A stretch of DNA of 64,000 nucleotides from CAZUZS01 sp964624795 (GCA_964624795.1 CAZUZS010000016.1:1-64000); one strand, 5' to 3'; positions 52,395-62,289 are shown, counted from the first letter of the stretch. Numbers and translations: made by a program. The notes: generated from the letters alone by a model not told the origin.

Positions 52395-52940
52395 TCAGTC
52401 CGTCATAAGGGCATAGCCCTTTAACTGGAATGTGGGCAATACAACTTGAGCCGAAAGCGCCACTGTTATATCGGCATTTACCCAATTTTCCTGGTAATTG
52501 AAATCGGCAAGCGACTGCCCGCAGACAAAAAGCTGAACTCCGGCCTTTTTCAACTGACTGATAATATTCGTATTGGGATTATCCTTGCCGGTTTTTTCTT
52601 TGTAAATATCATTATTCAGAACAATTGAAGTGGCATCGGAATGGATTATAACTACCAGCTTCATCTGGGCCGGCTGTACTCCGGCCGTTGCGAATACATT
52701 GATAAATCTTGCTACATGCCAGAGTGCCGCATTAATGCCATCTGAGTTTTCTGTCGATTTCTTTACATCAAAAATCACCCTGTATTCAAGATCTTTATCG
52801 GGCTGGATTGCTGCTTCAGGCAATGGATGCGCCTTTCCGTAATCCTTAATTACCGGGTGCACCCATTCCTGGGATGATGAATTACTTGCGCCAGCCGAAA
52901 GAAGCAAAACCACTATGAATAAAAGCCACGGATTTCTCAT
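52395..52940 (-). CDS. Exported DsrE-like protein
   Basis: 181-aa DsrE/DsrF-like (COG1416-type) protein with a signal peptide (about 1-20), so probably periplasmic; most DsrE proteins are cytoplasmic. Segments: YRVIFDVKKSTENSDGINAALWHVARFINVF, MKLVVIIHSDATSIVL, LKKAGVQLFVCGQSLADF with the conserved Cys, and VVLPTFQLKGYALMTD. ATG 52940 follows a strong GGGAGGAGG by 7 nt; the longer frame to 53000 is rejected. It lies between two cytochrome c genes, 104 bp after the first. Confidence 0.88.
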   Translation of the reverse strand: MRNPWLLFIVVLLLSAGASNSSSQEWVHPVIKDYGKAHPLPEAAIQPDKDLEYRVIFDVKKSTENSDGINAALWHVARFINVFATAGVQPAQMKLVVIIHSDATSIVLNNDIYKEKTGKDNPNTNIISQLKKAGVQLFVCGQSLADFNYQENWVNADITVALSAQVVLPTFQLKGYALMTD

Positions 52941-53044
52941 AAAAAAGCCTCCTCCCAATATTGTTTTGCGGGCGGGCAAATTGCGCCACATATAACCCAT
53001 TCCAGGAGAAATATTGTTGGCAGCAATTACCCGGTCCGGCTTAT

Positions 53045-53542
53045 TTATTTGGTTTTTTCCTGCGAAGCATACTCCCGCAAGTATTCCAGTATCGCCCTCG
53101 CCTGCTCTTCCGATATTCCCAGGCTGGGCATGGGAATGTGATACTGAGAAATCATTTTTTTGACATTCTCATCTTTTTGCTCCATTTCCGAAGTGTTTAT
53201 TATCATGTTCATGATAAACTCCGGAGTTCTCTGGTTCACCACGTCGCCCAGCGGTGGCCCTACCACTTTGTTGTTCATGCTGTGGCAGGAAGTGCAGGTG
53301 CTGTTGAACACGCGTTTCCCTTCTGCTGCGAGCTTGGGATCGATCGGCCCCAATTTCAGTTCCTTAACCGGGCCGAATCCCTTGTCCTCGCTTTGCGCAC
53401 TATCTTTTTGTGGATCCTGAGCTTTCTTTTGGATCGTCTTGCTGGTGTTTTCTGTGGCAGCCTTTTGATCCTGGTCTGCCTGGCCGAAAACAGTTGCAGA
53501 AAACAATCCAATGAGTATGACTACAACAAATGAATATTTCAT
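53045..53542 (-). CDS. Class I monohaem cytochrome c
   Basis: Exported 165-aa cytochrome c. Signal peptide (about 1-20), a charged low-complexity linker (about 21-60), then a cytochrome domain with haem site NSTCTSCHSMN (Cys 83, 86, His 87), KVVGPPLGDVVNQRTPEFIMNMI and candidate Met axial ligand in HIPMPSLGI, ending ILEYLREY. The GPPL...RTPEFIMNMI stretch is like small cytochromes seen near nitrous-oxide or sulfur enzyme genes in FCB bacteria. First gene of the cytochrome / DsrE-like / cytochrome series. Confidence 0.9.
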   Translation of the reverse strand: MKYSFVVVILIGLFSATVFGQADQDQKAATENTSKTIQKKAQDPQKDSAQSEDKGFGPVKELKLGPIDPKLAAEGKRVFNSTCTSCHSMNNKVVGPPLGDVVNQRTPEFIMNMIINTSEMEQKDENVKKMISQYHIPMPSLGISEEQARAILEYLREYASQEKTK

Positions 53543-53657
53543 GCTAACCTCCTTTAAAAATTGTGTTATTAAATTAGAAATTTATTAATTTACCCTTCAT
53601 CTTTTGCACTACAAACGAAACGCCAATGCCCGAACTACTCCACCGGTTGATTATCCC

Positions 53658-54428
53658 TCACTGCGCTACGACCAACTGGTTGTTCACACTTATAGCATCA
53701 GTTCCGAATTGCACAAGGTCTGCAGCGTGTCCTCTGGCAAACTCCGAAGTGACCACACCTTCCAGAATAACTCTCCCATTGTCCACAATAATATGAATGG
53801 GCGGGCTGGTGTTATCTGCATAGTTCTCGAATGCCGGGTCGTTGTAGATCAGGCGTGCCGCCTGTGCCCGGATCTGGTCGTCGGTGCTGGAAATTGGAAG
53901 AACCGTGATGTCGTTGATCACCTTTTTCACTCCGGCAGCTTTTGCCGCCTCCTGCCCAAATTCCGGTTTGTGCCAGGGAACATAGACCCAGCCTTTCAAC
54001 GTGACATTTCCCGAATCGGCCTCCACCACAACCCAATCGAAGATGCTGTAAAAAATATGTTTTTGAAATTCCTTTATAACGTTATCAGCTACCTGTTGGT
54101 TTGTGGCGTTCGGATTCTTAACCACCAAATTATCCACAATCTTATACGATTCCTCGACCTGGTGGGCATCTTTCTCTGCTTGCTGCTTTTGTTCCAGGGT
54201 ACCAACAGTACCGTTGAGGGTGATTGTGTTATTGGAAACCGTTACTTGCACATTGTCATTTTCGAGTATGTGCTGCATCCTTAGTTTGTGTTCGAGAACG
54301 ATTTGTATTGCTTTGTTTGTTGATTGCTCGTTCTCTTGCGCCGACAACCCGGATGGGTATGAGAACAGCCCCAAACCAATTGCTGCCAGAAATAGCGCAA
54401 ATACGCCGTTCCGAATTTTGCTGGTCAT
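53658..54428 (-). CDS. Periplasmic triple-BON protein, copy 1
   Basis: Exported 256-aa protein with signal peptide (about 1-30) and three BON domains: about 42-105 (VQVTVSNNTITLNGTVGTLEQKQQAEKDA), about 115-180 (VVVEADSGNVTLKGWVYVPWHKPEFGQEA) and about 185-255 (IHIIVDNGRVILEGVVTSEFARGHAADL). BON domains bind phospholipid or peptidoglycan and are common in osmotic-stress proteins such as OsmY. Paralogue of the next gene. All domains keep the (I/V)xLxGxV turn. Confidence 0.9.
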   Translation of the reverse strand: MTSKIRNGVFALFLAAIGLGLFSYPSGLSAQENEQSTNKAIQIVLEHKLRMQHILENDNVQVTVSNNTITLNGTVGTLEQKQQAEKDAHQVEESYKIVDNLVVKNPNATNQQVADNVIKEFQKHIFYSIFDWVVVEADSGNVTLKGWVYVPWHKPEFGQEAAKAAGVKKVINDITVLPISSTDDQIRAQAARLIYNDPAFENYADNTSPPIHIIVDNGRVILEGVVTSEFARGHAADLVQFGTDAISVNNQLVVAQ

Positions 54429-54527
54429 GACCTCTTTCCTCCCCTAATATTTCTTACTCTTCGTCTTGCCATAACGACCCGCACCCGTCAAACCGGTTTC
54501 TTGCTGTCGCTATAGCGTCAATAGATT

Positions 54528-55301
54528 TTATTTATTCAATATTTTGAGCTCGTTGTCCACCGAATATGCGTCGGTGTGCAAGCTGATGAGATTTTCCGCC
54601 AGATCACTGTCAGACTGCGACTTAACGACTCCTTCGAGCACCACATTTCCGTCCCGGACGATTATATGAATGGACGGAACCAGTTCGTAGGCGTAAGGCT
54701 CGAACACCGGGTTGTCGTAGATTAATCTCGCCGCATGGATTCTTATTTGATCGTCGAAGCTCGATTTTGGCAGAACGATGAGACTATCGGCCACGGCTCT
54801 CACTCCCGGTACTTTTTGCGCCTGACTGACAAATTCGCTTTTGTGCCAGGGCTCGTAAACCCACCCGTTCAGGGTCACATTACCGTTGTCTGAAGAAACT
54901 GTCACCCAATCGAAGATGCTGTAGAAAACCCTGCGCTGCAAAGCAGCGACAACACTATCGGTGAGCTGCTGGTTGGTCATATTCATCGCTTTGATTACGA
55001 GCTGATTGTTAACACGGTAACTTTCTTCGGCCGCGGCCGCATCTCTTCCGGCCTGAATTTTTGCCCCAATCGATTGCACTGTTCCCGACAGCGTGATGAT
55101 CCTGTCTTTCACGGAAACAGTGATATCGTTATTCTTCAATATGCGCTGCTTGCTCAGTTTATTTTTCACCACACTGATTATGGTATTTGCCGGAAGCTCA
55201 TTTTCGCCCTGGCTTCTTCCCGATTCGGGAAATGCGAGAATCACCAGAGCGAAAAAAGCCAATAAATAGCTGACGATTCTTATTTGATATTCTCTTTTCA
55301 T
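54528..55301 (-). CDS. Periplasmic triple-BON protein, copy 2
   Basis: Exported 257-aa paralogue with the same three-BON layout: ITVSVKDRIITLSGTVQSIGAKIQ, VTVSSDNGNVTLNGWVYEPWHKSEFVSQA and IHIIVRDGNVVLEGVVKSQSDSDLAENL. Signal peptide about 1-30. It lies 99 bp upstream of copy 1 on the same strand, an evident tandem duplication with diverged linkers. The shared segment SIFDWV precedes the second domain in both copies. Confidence 0.9.
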   Translation of the reverse strand: MKREYQIRIVSYLLAFFALVILAFPESGRSQGENELPANTIISVVKNKLSKQRILKNNDITVSVKDRIITLSGTVQSIGAKIQAGRDAAAAEESYRVNNQLVIKAMNMTNQQLTDSVVAALQRRVFYSIFDWVTVSSDNGNVTLNGWVYEPWHKSEFVSQAQKVPGVRAVADSLIVLPKSSFDDQIRIHAARLIYDNPVFEPYAYELVPSIHIIVRDGNVVLEGVVKSQSDSDLAENLISLHTDAYSVDNELKILNK

Positions 55302-55469
55302 GGATGTTCTCTCCCTCTTTTATCCTTTATTTATGTTTGTTTCTGTCTTAAAATATCTATTCCTAATTTGATTTTTCTTTTTTCATTTTAATTTCCAACC
55401 CGAAAAATGATGCCGCCAGGAAACGACGCTTTTTGGAGATGCAGTGTTTTGCTGAACAAATTTCTATCA

Positions 55470-57827
55470 TCAGGCATCCCCCCATTTCCAGTTCTTTATT
55501 TCCGGAATATCGTCGTCGTACCGGTCGATATAAGCCTTATGTTCGCTCAATTTTCGGGTGAACTCATCGATAACAATGCCGGCATGTGAACGCAGCCGCG
55601 GCACCCGCTTTAATGCCGCAATGGCCAGGTGGAAGCGGCTGATTTTGTTCAAGACCCGCATATCGAACGGGGTCGTCGTCCGGCCTTCCTCTATGTAACC
55701 ATGAACATGGAAGCGTTGCGGGTTGGCCCGGTGATGCACCAGCTCATGGATGACCCTCGGATAACCATGAAATGCAAAAATCACCGGTTTGTCCGTGGTA
55801 AAGATCTGTTCGAAGGCGTCCTCATCCAATCCGTGAGGATGGTCCCGATGGGAAATAAGTGTAAAAAGATCCACAACATTAATCAGCCGGACTCGCAATT
55901 CCGGTAGCTGCTGTCGAAGCAGCCAGGTGGCGGCTACGGATTCTTCAGTTGGTACATCGCCAGCGGAAGCCATTATTACATCGGGATTTCCCTCATCATT
56001 GCTGCCCCACTCCCACACCGAAACTCCGCGTGCACAGTGTTTTATGGCTTCATTCATACTCAGATATTGCGGGTTCATCTGTTTTGATGCGACGATGAGG
56101 TTCACATAATCCTTGCTTTTCAGGCAGTGATCTGCAACGGAAAGCAGACAGTTCGCATCCGGTGGCAGGTAAATCCGGGCGACCGAGCTTTTTTTATTCA
56201 CAATATTGTCGATGAAGCTGGGAACCTGGTGGGTGTAACCGTTGTGATCCTGCCTCCAAACATGGGAGGTAAGCAGGTAATTCAAAGAAGCAAGCGGATT
56301 GCGCCACGGGATTTCCCGGGAAACTTTCAGCCATTTTGCATACTGGTTGAGCATGGAATCGATTATGGGGATGAAAGCCTCATAGCAGGCAAACAATCCA
56401 TGGCGCCCGGTAAGTAAATATCCTTCCAGCCAGCCTTCGCAGGTGTGTTCGCTCAGGATTTCCATGACCCGTCCATCGCGTGCAAGGAATTCGTCGGTTT
56501 CCACCAGCGGCCACATAAATGCTCTCTGTGTCGCTTCAAAAATATGCTCCATACGGTTGGATGTGGTTTCATCGGGACAGAAAAAGCGGAAGTTCTTTTC
56601 CTCTTCATTGTTTCGAAACACATCACGGATGAACTTGCCCAGCTCCCGTGTGCCCTCTACGCGTATCGCCGCCGGCCCCCGCACATTCAGTGCGTAATCT
56701 TTGAAGTCGGGCAGTTGCAGCGGCTTCAGAATCCGGCCGCCGTTGGCGTGCGGATTCATGCCGATGCGCCGCTCACCCTCCGGGCAAACGTCAATAATCT
56801 CCTGTGAAGGCTGTCCGTCTGAATCAAATAGTTGATGCGGTTTGTAGCTGCGCAGCCAGGATTCCAGCGCCTCAAGGTGTTTGGGATTGTGCGCCGGATC
56901 AGGGATCGGGATCTGGTGGGAATGAAATGTTCCTTCAACTGGTTTTCCGTCCAGAGTTTTGGGACCGGTCCATCCTTTGGGGGTGCGGAGAATGATCATC
57001 GGCCACATGGGACGATCCGGCATCTTTCCTGAGCGGGCTTTGGTCTGCAGCGCCCTGATCTCGGAATATGCCCAATCCATGGTTTTCCACATCGCCGGAT
57101 GAACGGCATCAGGATCTTCGCTGGTAACGATTCGCACCTGGTAGCCGTAGCCGCTAAACATGTTCTCCAATTCCTCGTCCGTCATCCGGCCCATAAGGGC
57201 GGGGCCTGATAGTTTGTAACCGTTTAGATGAAGAATTGGGAGAACGGCGCCGGAACTTGCCGGGTTCAGAAATTTCCCCGAATGCCACGCGGCAGCCAGC
57301 GGACCGGTTTCCGCTTCCCCGTCTCCCACAATGCAGGCGACAATTAAATCCGGATTATCCAGCGCCGCCCCGAAGGCATGGCTCAGGCTGTAGCCCAGCT
57401 CTCCGCCCTCATGGATCATACCCGGGGTTCCGGGAAAGAGATGGCTGGGCATGCCGGTTGGAGTTGAAAATTGCCGGACGAATCGCGTAAGCCCATCCAA
57501 ACCGAATTTTAAATCCGGGTAAAATTCACCAAGGGTGCCCTCAAGATAGAGGTTGGACAGTATTCCCGGCGCACCATGCCCGGGACCTACGATCAGCATT
57601 ACGGAGGCGTCTTCATCCTGAATCAATCGGTTTAAATGGGTGTAAATCAGATTTAGGCCGGGCTGTGTTCCCCAGTGCCCAAGCAGTCGCGGCTTGATGT
57701 GTTCCGGTTTCAGCGGGGCCAGCAGCAACGGATTGTCGGTAAGGTAAAGCTGTGCCGCGCCTAGGTAATTTGTTGCGTTCCAGTAGCGATGAAGCTTCTG
57801 TAAACGCTCTTGTGTAATTTCTTTCAT
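55470..57827 (-). CDS. xfp: Xylulose-5-P/fructose-6-P phosphoketolase
   Basis: ThDP-dependent phosphoketolase, 785 aa, splits xylulose 5-phosphate or fructose 6-phosphate with phosphate to acetyl phosphate and a smaller sugar phosphate. Diagnostic segments: LLGHWGTQPGLNLIYTHLNR, LIVGPGHGAPG, EGGELGYSLSHAFGAA, GDGEAETGPLAAAWH (ThDP/Mg), LPILHLNGYKLSGPA, and GRHGLFACYEAF in the second half. ATG 57827 follows AGGAGG by 6 nt; the frame is open to 58328 but that part overlaps the ATPase and reads as non-coding. The start is 41 bp after the proton ATPase stop. Confidence 0.95.
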   Translation of the reverse strand: MKEITQERLQKLHRYWNATNYLGAAQLYLTDNPLLLAPLKPEHIKPRLLGHWGTQPGLNLIYTHLNRLIQDEDASVMLIVGPGHGAPGILSNLYLEGTLGEFYPDLKFGLDGLTRFVRQFSTPTGMPSHLFPGTPGMIHEGGELGYSLSHAFGAALDNPDLIVACIVGDGEAETGPLAAAWHSGKFLNPASSGAVLPILHLNGYKLSGPALMGRMTDEELENMFSGYGYQVRIVTSEDPDAVHPAMWKTMDWAYSEIRALQTKARSGKMPDRPMWPMIILRTPKGWTGPKTLDGKPVEGTFHSHQIPIPDPAHNPKHLEALESWLRSYKPHQLFDSDGQPSQEIIDVCPEGERRIGMNPHANGGRILKPLQLPDFKDYALNVRGPAAIRVEGTRELGKFIRDVFRNNEEEKNFRFFCPDETTSNRMEHIFEATQRAFMWPLVETDEFLARDGRVMEILSEHTCEGWLEGYLLTGRHGLFACYEAFIPIIDSMLNQYAKWLKVSREIPWRNPLASLNYLLTSHVWRQDHNGYTHQVPSFIDNIVNKKSSVARIYLPPDANCLLSVADHCLKSKDYVNLIVASKQMNPQYLSMNEAIKHCARGVSVWEWGSNDEGNPDVIMASAGDVPTEESVAATWLLRQQLPELRVRLINVVDLFTLISHRDHPHGLDEDAFEQIFTTDKPVIFAFHGYPRVIHELVHHRANPQRFHVHGYIEEGRTTTPFDMRVLNKISRFHLAIAALKRVPRLRSHAGIVIDEFTRKLSEHKAYIDRYDDDIPEIKNWKWGDA

Positions 57828-57868
57828 AATTTCCTCCTTCTCCACTAACTCTGAATTCCTCTCCCGCT

Positions 57869-60373
57869 TTATGGCGTTGCATGAGAGTGAAGGGATGTTT
57901 GCACCCTTCCAAGAAACTTTCGGTGGTGTTTGCCACTCAAGTCGAGGTGCCTGTAAACATGCAATTTTGCCCAGTCCTCGATGAACGCCCATACAATGCA
58001 GTATCCCCAGACAAATGCAATTAATTCCCAGGGGATTTTTGCCATCAAAAAACCAAAGCCCACAATCAGCGCCGCAACTGTCTGGGTCAGAAAGATGGCG
58101 ACCAGCAAAATGGTGGCGGGGTAAGGTTTGGTGACGAACGATTTCCGGCTGCGGACGACAAAAAGCGTCATGTGTCCGGCTACAGCCAGCTTGAGATAAA
58201 CCAAAGATTGCAGCGGCGGCCCGTCCATTTTCAGCAGCAACTTGCCGATGAGCAAGAGTCCGAATGTTTCGGCCACCCCAATCAAACCCAGCACGGTGGC
58301 GACCGTGATGACGCGCCGCATATTCCATTTAACAGGTTGCGGATCCAGCCAGGTGTTGTCGTATGCGATGGTCATAATGGGCAAATCGTTGAGCAGCGCC
58401 AGAAGAATAATCATCACGGTGGTGATGGGATAAAAATTGAAAACCACCATAGCCAGCACCACAAAAAACATGATGCGAATGGTCTCAGTAATTCGGTAAA
58501 TAGCGTAACTGTTCATTCGTTCAAAAATGCGGCGTGCTTCTTCCACCGCCCGTATGATGACCGATAATCCAGGGGCGGTAAGCACCAGGGAGGCTGCTGC
58601 CTGTGCGGCATTGGTTGCACCCGATACCGCGATCCCGACATCGGCTTGCTTTAGGGCCGGCGCATCATTGACGCCATCGCCGGTCATCGCCACCAGGTGC
58701 CCGCGGCTTTGCAGCGCTTTAACGATATCGTATTTGTGCTCCGGAAAAACCTGGGCGAAACCGTCTGCTTTTTCTATTTCAGTAATCGCCCGTCCGGATA
58801 AATTGTCAACATCCTCCTCTTCGGAAAAGATTTTATCTGCAGGCTGAATGTCGGACTGTAAACCAAGCTGCCTGGAAATTTCCCTGCCGATAGCAACGTT
58901 GTCGCCGGTTACCATCTTTACGTGGATACCATGTTCTTCGGCGCGCCGGATGGTTTCTTTGGAATCTTCACGCGGCGGATCGTAAAGCGGAAGAATGCCC
59001 AGGAATTGCCACCGACCCTCCTCCTTCTCTGCCCTTGCAACACCCAATGTACGATAACCCTTTGCGGCCAAATCATTTACTGTTTTGTCGGCTTTTGTTT
59101 GATCTTTTTCGTTTAGCCGGCAGAGGCCCATAATTACCTGCGGCGCCCCTTTTGCGACGATAAATGTTCCGCCGCTATTGTCTTTTATTGTTGCTTCGGT
59201 GCGCTTGCGATTGGGGTCGAACGGCACAAATTTTAATTGTTGATACGATTTGAGAATATCAGGAGTAGTAAGTCCGCCGATTACTGCCTGATCGATGGCG
59301 TCGCGATCTTCCTCCTTGGAAGCCAGCGCGGCGGCGAGGATTAACTCCCCCTCGTCTTTTGCACTAAAGGTTACCGGATCTCCCAGGGTCAGCTTATTCT
59401 GTGTCAAGGTACCGGTTTTATCGGAGCAGAGAATGTCGATACCTGCAATTTCTTCGATGGATTGCAGCCGGGAGACGATCGCCTTCATGCGCGAAAGCAC
59501 CAGCGCCCCCAGGGCCATGGTAACCGACAAAACGGCCGGCATGGCAACAGGAATGGCAGCTACGACCAGGATGAGAACAAATTGAAAAATGGTAAGGAAA
59601 GCGTCTCCTCGCACCAGTTGGGCCAGCACCAGAAAGATCGCCAGCCCCAGGCTGATGTAGATCAAATAATCACCAATTGTCAGCACCGCTTTCTGAAAGT
59701 GCGACACCGCTCCGGCACTCTCCACCAATTTTGCAGTGCGGGCAAAGTATGTGTTCTCTCCCGTTCCGGCCACCAGCGAAACCATTTCTCCCTGTTTGAT
59801 AGCGGAACCGGAATAGGCAAGATCGTTGATTTTTTTCTCCACAGGGAGCGATTCGCCGGTAAGGGCGGATTGATCTACCATGAGGTAATCCCCATCGATA
59901 AGCTTGACATCGGCGGGCACAATGTCTCCCAGGCGGAGGCGGATCACGTCACCGGGAACCAGCTCGCCGGCCGCAATCTCCCGCCATTTTCCGTCCCGCA
60001 GAACACGCGCTTTAAGGGCAAGCTCATTTTTCAGTGCTTCCAACGCATTGGAAGCCTGGAATTCCTGCCAGAAACCCACTATTGCATTAAAGACCAGAAG
60101 AATTGAGATAATAATGAAATCCGTCCAGTGTTGGACAACAAGGGAGAGGATTGCCGCAACCTCGATCATCCAGGGAATTGGTCCCCAAAAGTAACCAAGA
60201 AATTTAAGTAAAGGATTTTGTTTCTTTTCTACGATAGCGTTCGGCCCGTATTGCGTCAGCCGCTTTTGTGCTTCTTCGCTGTTCAATCCCTCCGGGCTGG
60301 CGGCGAGAGTCTTAAAAAGTGTTTCTTTGCTTTCTTTTTGTGCTTGTTCGCTGGTAATAATGTTTGTATCCAT
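57869..60373 (-). CDS. P3A-type plasma-membrane proton ATPase
   Basis: Type IIIA P-type ATPase, 834 aa, which pumps H+ outward. Visible: N-terminal GLNSEEAQKRLTQYGPNAI, actuator motif ALTGESLPVEK, the proton-pump signature region AAIPVAMPAVLSVTMA, phosphorylation site SDKTGTLTQNKL, nucleotide-binding KGAPQVI, MVTGDNVAIGRE, hinge TGDGVNDAPALKQADVGIAV, and about ten membrane helices. In the family it drives pH homeostasis and is common in acid-stressed or syntrophic organisms. It is followed at 41 bp by phosphoketolase, which yields acetyl phosphate for ATP. It starts 107 bp after the MFS gene. Confidence 0.93.
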   Translation of the reverse strand: MDTNIITSEQAQKESKETLFKTLAASPEGLNSEEAQKRLTQYGPNAIVEKKQNPLLKFLGYFWGPIPWMIEVAAILSLVVQHWTDFIIISILLVFNAIVGFWQEFQASNALEALKNELALKARVLRDGKWREIAAGELVPGDVIRLRLGDIVPADVKLIDGDYLMVDQSALTGESLPVEKKINDLAYSGSAIKQGEMVSLVAGTGENTYFARTAKLVESAGAVSHFQKAVLTIGDYLIYISLGLAIFLVLAQLVRGDAFLTIFQFVLILVVAAIPVAMPAVLSVTMALGALVLSRMKAIVSRLQSIEEIAGIDILCSDKTGTLTQNKLTLGDPVTFSAKDEGELILAAALASKEEDRDAIDQAVIGGLTTPDILKSYQQLKFVPFDPNRKRTEATIKDNSGGTFIVAKGAPQVIMGLCRLNEKDQTKADKTVNDLAAKGYRTLGVARAEKEEGRWQFLGILPLYDPPREDSKETIRRAEEHGIHVKMVTGDNVAIGREISRQLGLQSDIQPADKIFSEEEDVDNLSGRAITEIEKADGFAQVFPEHKYDIVKALQSRGHLVAMTGDGVNDAPALKQADVGIAVSGATNAAQAAASLVLTAPGLSVIIRAVEEARRIFERMNSYAIYRITETIRIMFFVVLAMVVFNFYPITTVMIILLALLNDLPIMTIAYDNTWLDPQPVKWNMRRVITVATVLGLIGVAETFGLLLIGKLLLKMDGPPLQSLVYLKLAVAGHMTLFVVRSRKSFVTKPYPATILLVAIFLTQTVAALIVGFGFLMAKIPWELIAFVWGYCIVWAFIEDWAKLHVYRHLDLSGKHHRKFLGRVQTSLHSHATP

Positions 60374-60480
60374 TATTCTGTCCCGGACCCAAATTGGGTC
60401 AAGTTTTTTGATCCGCCGACAGGGAATCGCTGTTGGTCGATAAAGTGTTCATTATCTTTTGCGCAAAAGTCGTTTGCGGA

Positions 60481-61908
60481 TCATGTTGTTTCATTTATTT
60501 CCTCCAGGGCACCGGATCCTCTGCGGTTTGCATACGATGCCGCCTGCCTTGATTTCAAACCAAGCGATGCCAACAGACCGATGCCGGCCACGATGGCTAC
60601 CATCAGGAAGATTTCATGAAATCCGTGCAAGCCGGTGGGATTTGAAGCGAAGAATGCCCCGGCCAAAGCGGTACCCGTCATTAATCCGAAACTGCCGGCC
60701 AGGCTTACCAGACCTTGTGCGGATGCCCGCTCCAAATCGTTGGTTTGGGAAAGCACTACATAGCGAACCGGCGCTCCCAACAGCGCGCTGAGACCAATTC
60801 CCAGCACAACCTGGTAGCCGATAAAAGTCCAGATGCTAAATGCTTCTATCAATAGGAATGCACCGAGAGCGGTAAAAAATGTCCCGATCAGCAATACAAT
60901 CCGGACGCCGGCCTTGTCGATCAGCATGCCCATCGGCCCGGTAAATAAGAATAGTGTGAGCGCAATCGCCAACATTAGCGATCCGGCGGAGCCGACCCCG
61001 ATATTTAATGCTTTCATGGCATAGAATGGCAGGAATACCATGCCGGCTTCGGTAATTCCACCTACGAAGCCTAAAAATATTCCGATGTCCAGTTGCTTTT
61101 TGGAAAAGAGATTGAGCGAAATTATTGGCGCTTTGGGATGACGTTCCACATTGGCGAAACCGATAAGAAGAATAATAGCGGCGGCCAGCCAGGGCCAAAC
61201 TTTCAGACTACTGATGCTGCGCAACAAATCTGAACTCTGCAACTGGTTAAGGCCGTAGGCAAGGCTTGCCAGACCCGCTCCCAGCAATATCATTCCGGAA
61301 ATGTCCAGCGGATGTTCATGAACACCGGCATCGAGGGGAAGTGCCCGCCACGCAAAAATTAAAAGGAACACGGCGATGGGAATATTCAAGAAAAATATTG
61401 CCTCCCAGCTGAACCACTGGGTAAGCCAGCCGCCCAGCGGCGGGCCGAAAATACCGGCGGCCCCCCATACCAAGCCCACAAAGCCCAGCGCCATCCCCCT
61501 CCGTTCTTCCTGAATATTTTCGCCGATTACAGTAGTGGCGATGGGGAAAAGGCCGCCCGCGCCCATTGCCTGAATCCCCCTTCCTGCCAGCAGAAAACCA
61601 AAACTCCCAGAAAATGCTGCCCACAACGAGCCTAATCCGAAGATGGCCACATTTGCCATGAATATTCTCTTGCGCCCATAACGATCCGACAACGCGCTCA
61701 TTAGAGGAGTAGAGACCACATAAACCAGGATGTAGAGCGTAATTATCCACGGGATTTGCCTTTGGCTCATCGACAGGCTTTTGGCAATAATGGGAATGGC
61801 AGGAGCGACAATGGAAATATCCAGGGCGCCCATGAATACGCCCACCATCAGAGAAATCAAAATGCCCCACTGTTTGCGGGTAATTGTGATTTTTTCCTTT
61901 TCCGCCAC
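60481..61908 (-). CDS. MFS drug-efflux-like transporter
   Basis: Major facilitator transporter, 475 aa, about 14 membrane helices. Motifs: MGALDISIVAPAIPIIAKSL (DHA2-like), MSALSDRYGRKRIFMAN (motif A), GRGIQAMGAGGLFPIATTVIG (motif B) and GFVGLVWGAAGIFGPPLGGW (motif C). No adaptor gene is next to it, so it probably acts alone in the inner membrane. The substrate is unknown. It lies upstream of the proton ATPase on the same strand. Confidence 0.9.
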   Translation of the reverse strand: MAEKEKITITRKQWGILISLMVGVFMGALDISIVAPAIPIIAKSLSMSQRQIPWIITLYILVYVVSTPLMSALSDRYGRKRIFMANVAIFGLGSLWAAFSGSFGFLLAGRGIQAMGAGGLFPIATTVIGENIQEERRGMALGFVGLVWGAAGIFGPPLGGWLTQWFSWEAIFFLNIPIAVFLLIFAWRALPLDAGVHEHPLDISGMILLGAGLASLAYGLNQLQSSDLLRSISSLKVWPWLAAAIILLIGFANVERHPKAPIISLNLFSKKQLDIGIFLGFVGGITEAGMVFLPFYAMKALNIGVGSAGSLMLAIALTLFLFTGPMGMLIDKAGVRIVLLIGTFFTALGAFLLIEAFSIWTFIGYQVVLGIGLSALLGAPVRYVVLSQTNDLERASAQGLVSLAGSFGLMTGTALAGAFFASNPTGLHGFHEIFLMVAIVAGIGLLASLGLKSRQAASYANRRGSGALEEINETT

Positions 61909-62289
61909 GATTTTCCCCGCCCCGTCAATTCACATTTGCAAAATGATTCATTATCCAACCATAAGAATTATGTATTTCAGTATAGGGGGCCAGTGATAAA
62001 GGTTTAAAGGAATGGGCCTTTAAAATCCCCCCCAAACTACCTTTAATAATTTAGGAAGGATTATGAAGATTTTATGAAAACCTGCTGGATGTACTAAGGA
62101 ATGAAATCGGGATTCTGATTTGCGATAATAAGAAAAATCAGGTCGGAGAGTGTCCTGCGGTACGACTAAAATCTTTTTTTCATTAAGATCAGTCCTCATG
62201 GAGAAGAAATGTTCATGGTAAGCTCGTTTCCCTTGATAAATGAGTGCTGCGAACATTTTTGCATCCCGGGCATTGGCTTATTTCGATCT
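61909..62289. other. Intergenic region, no confident gene
   Basis: 381 bp between the CPBP gene (ending at 62290) and the MFS gene. A minus-strand ORF at 62020-62256 (78 aa) has no recognised domain and no good Shine-Dalgarno. The region probably contains the MFS promoter. Confidence 0.4.

Noticed and set aside
57828..58328. N-terminal extension of phosphoketolase to 952 aa
   Set aside because: Overlaps the proton ATPase, reads as out-of-frame sequence, and a strong Shine-Dalgarno marks ATG 57827.
62020..62256. 78-aa minus-strand ORF
   Set aside because: No recognised domain, no Shine-Dalgarno, sits in AT-rich intergenic DNA.
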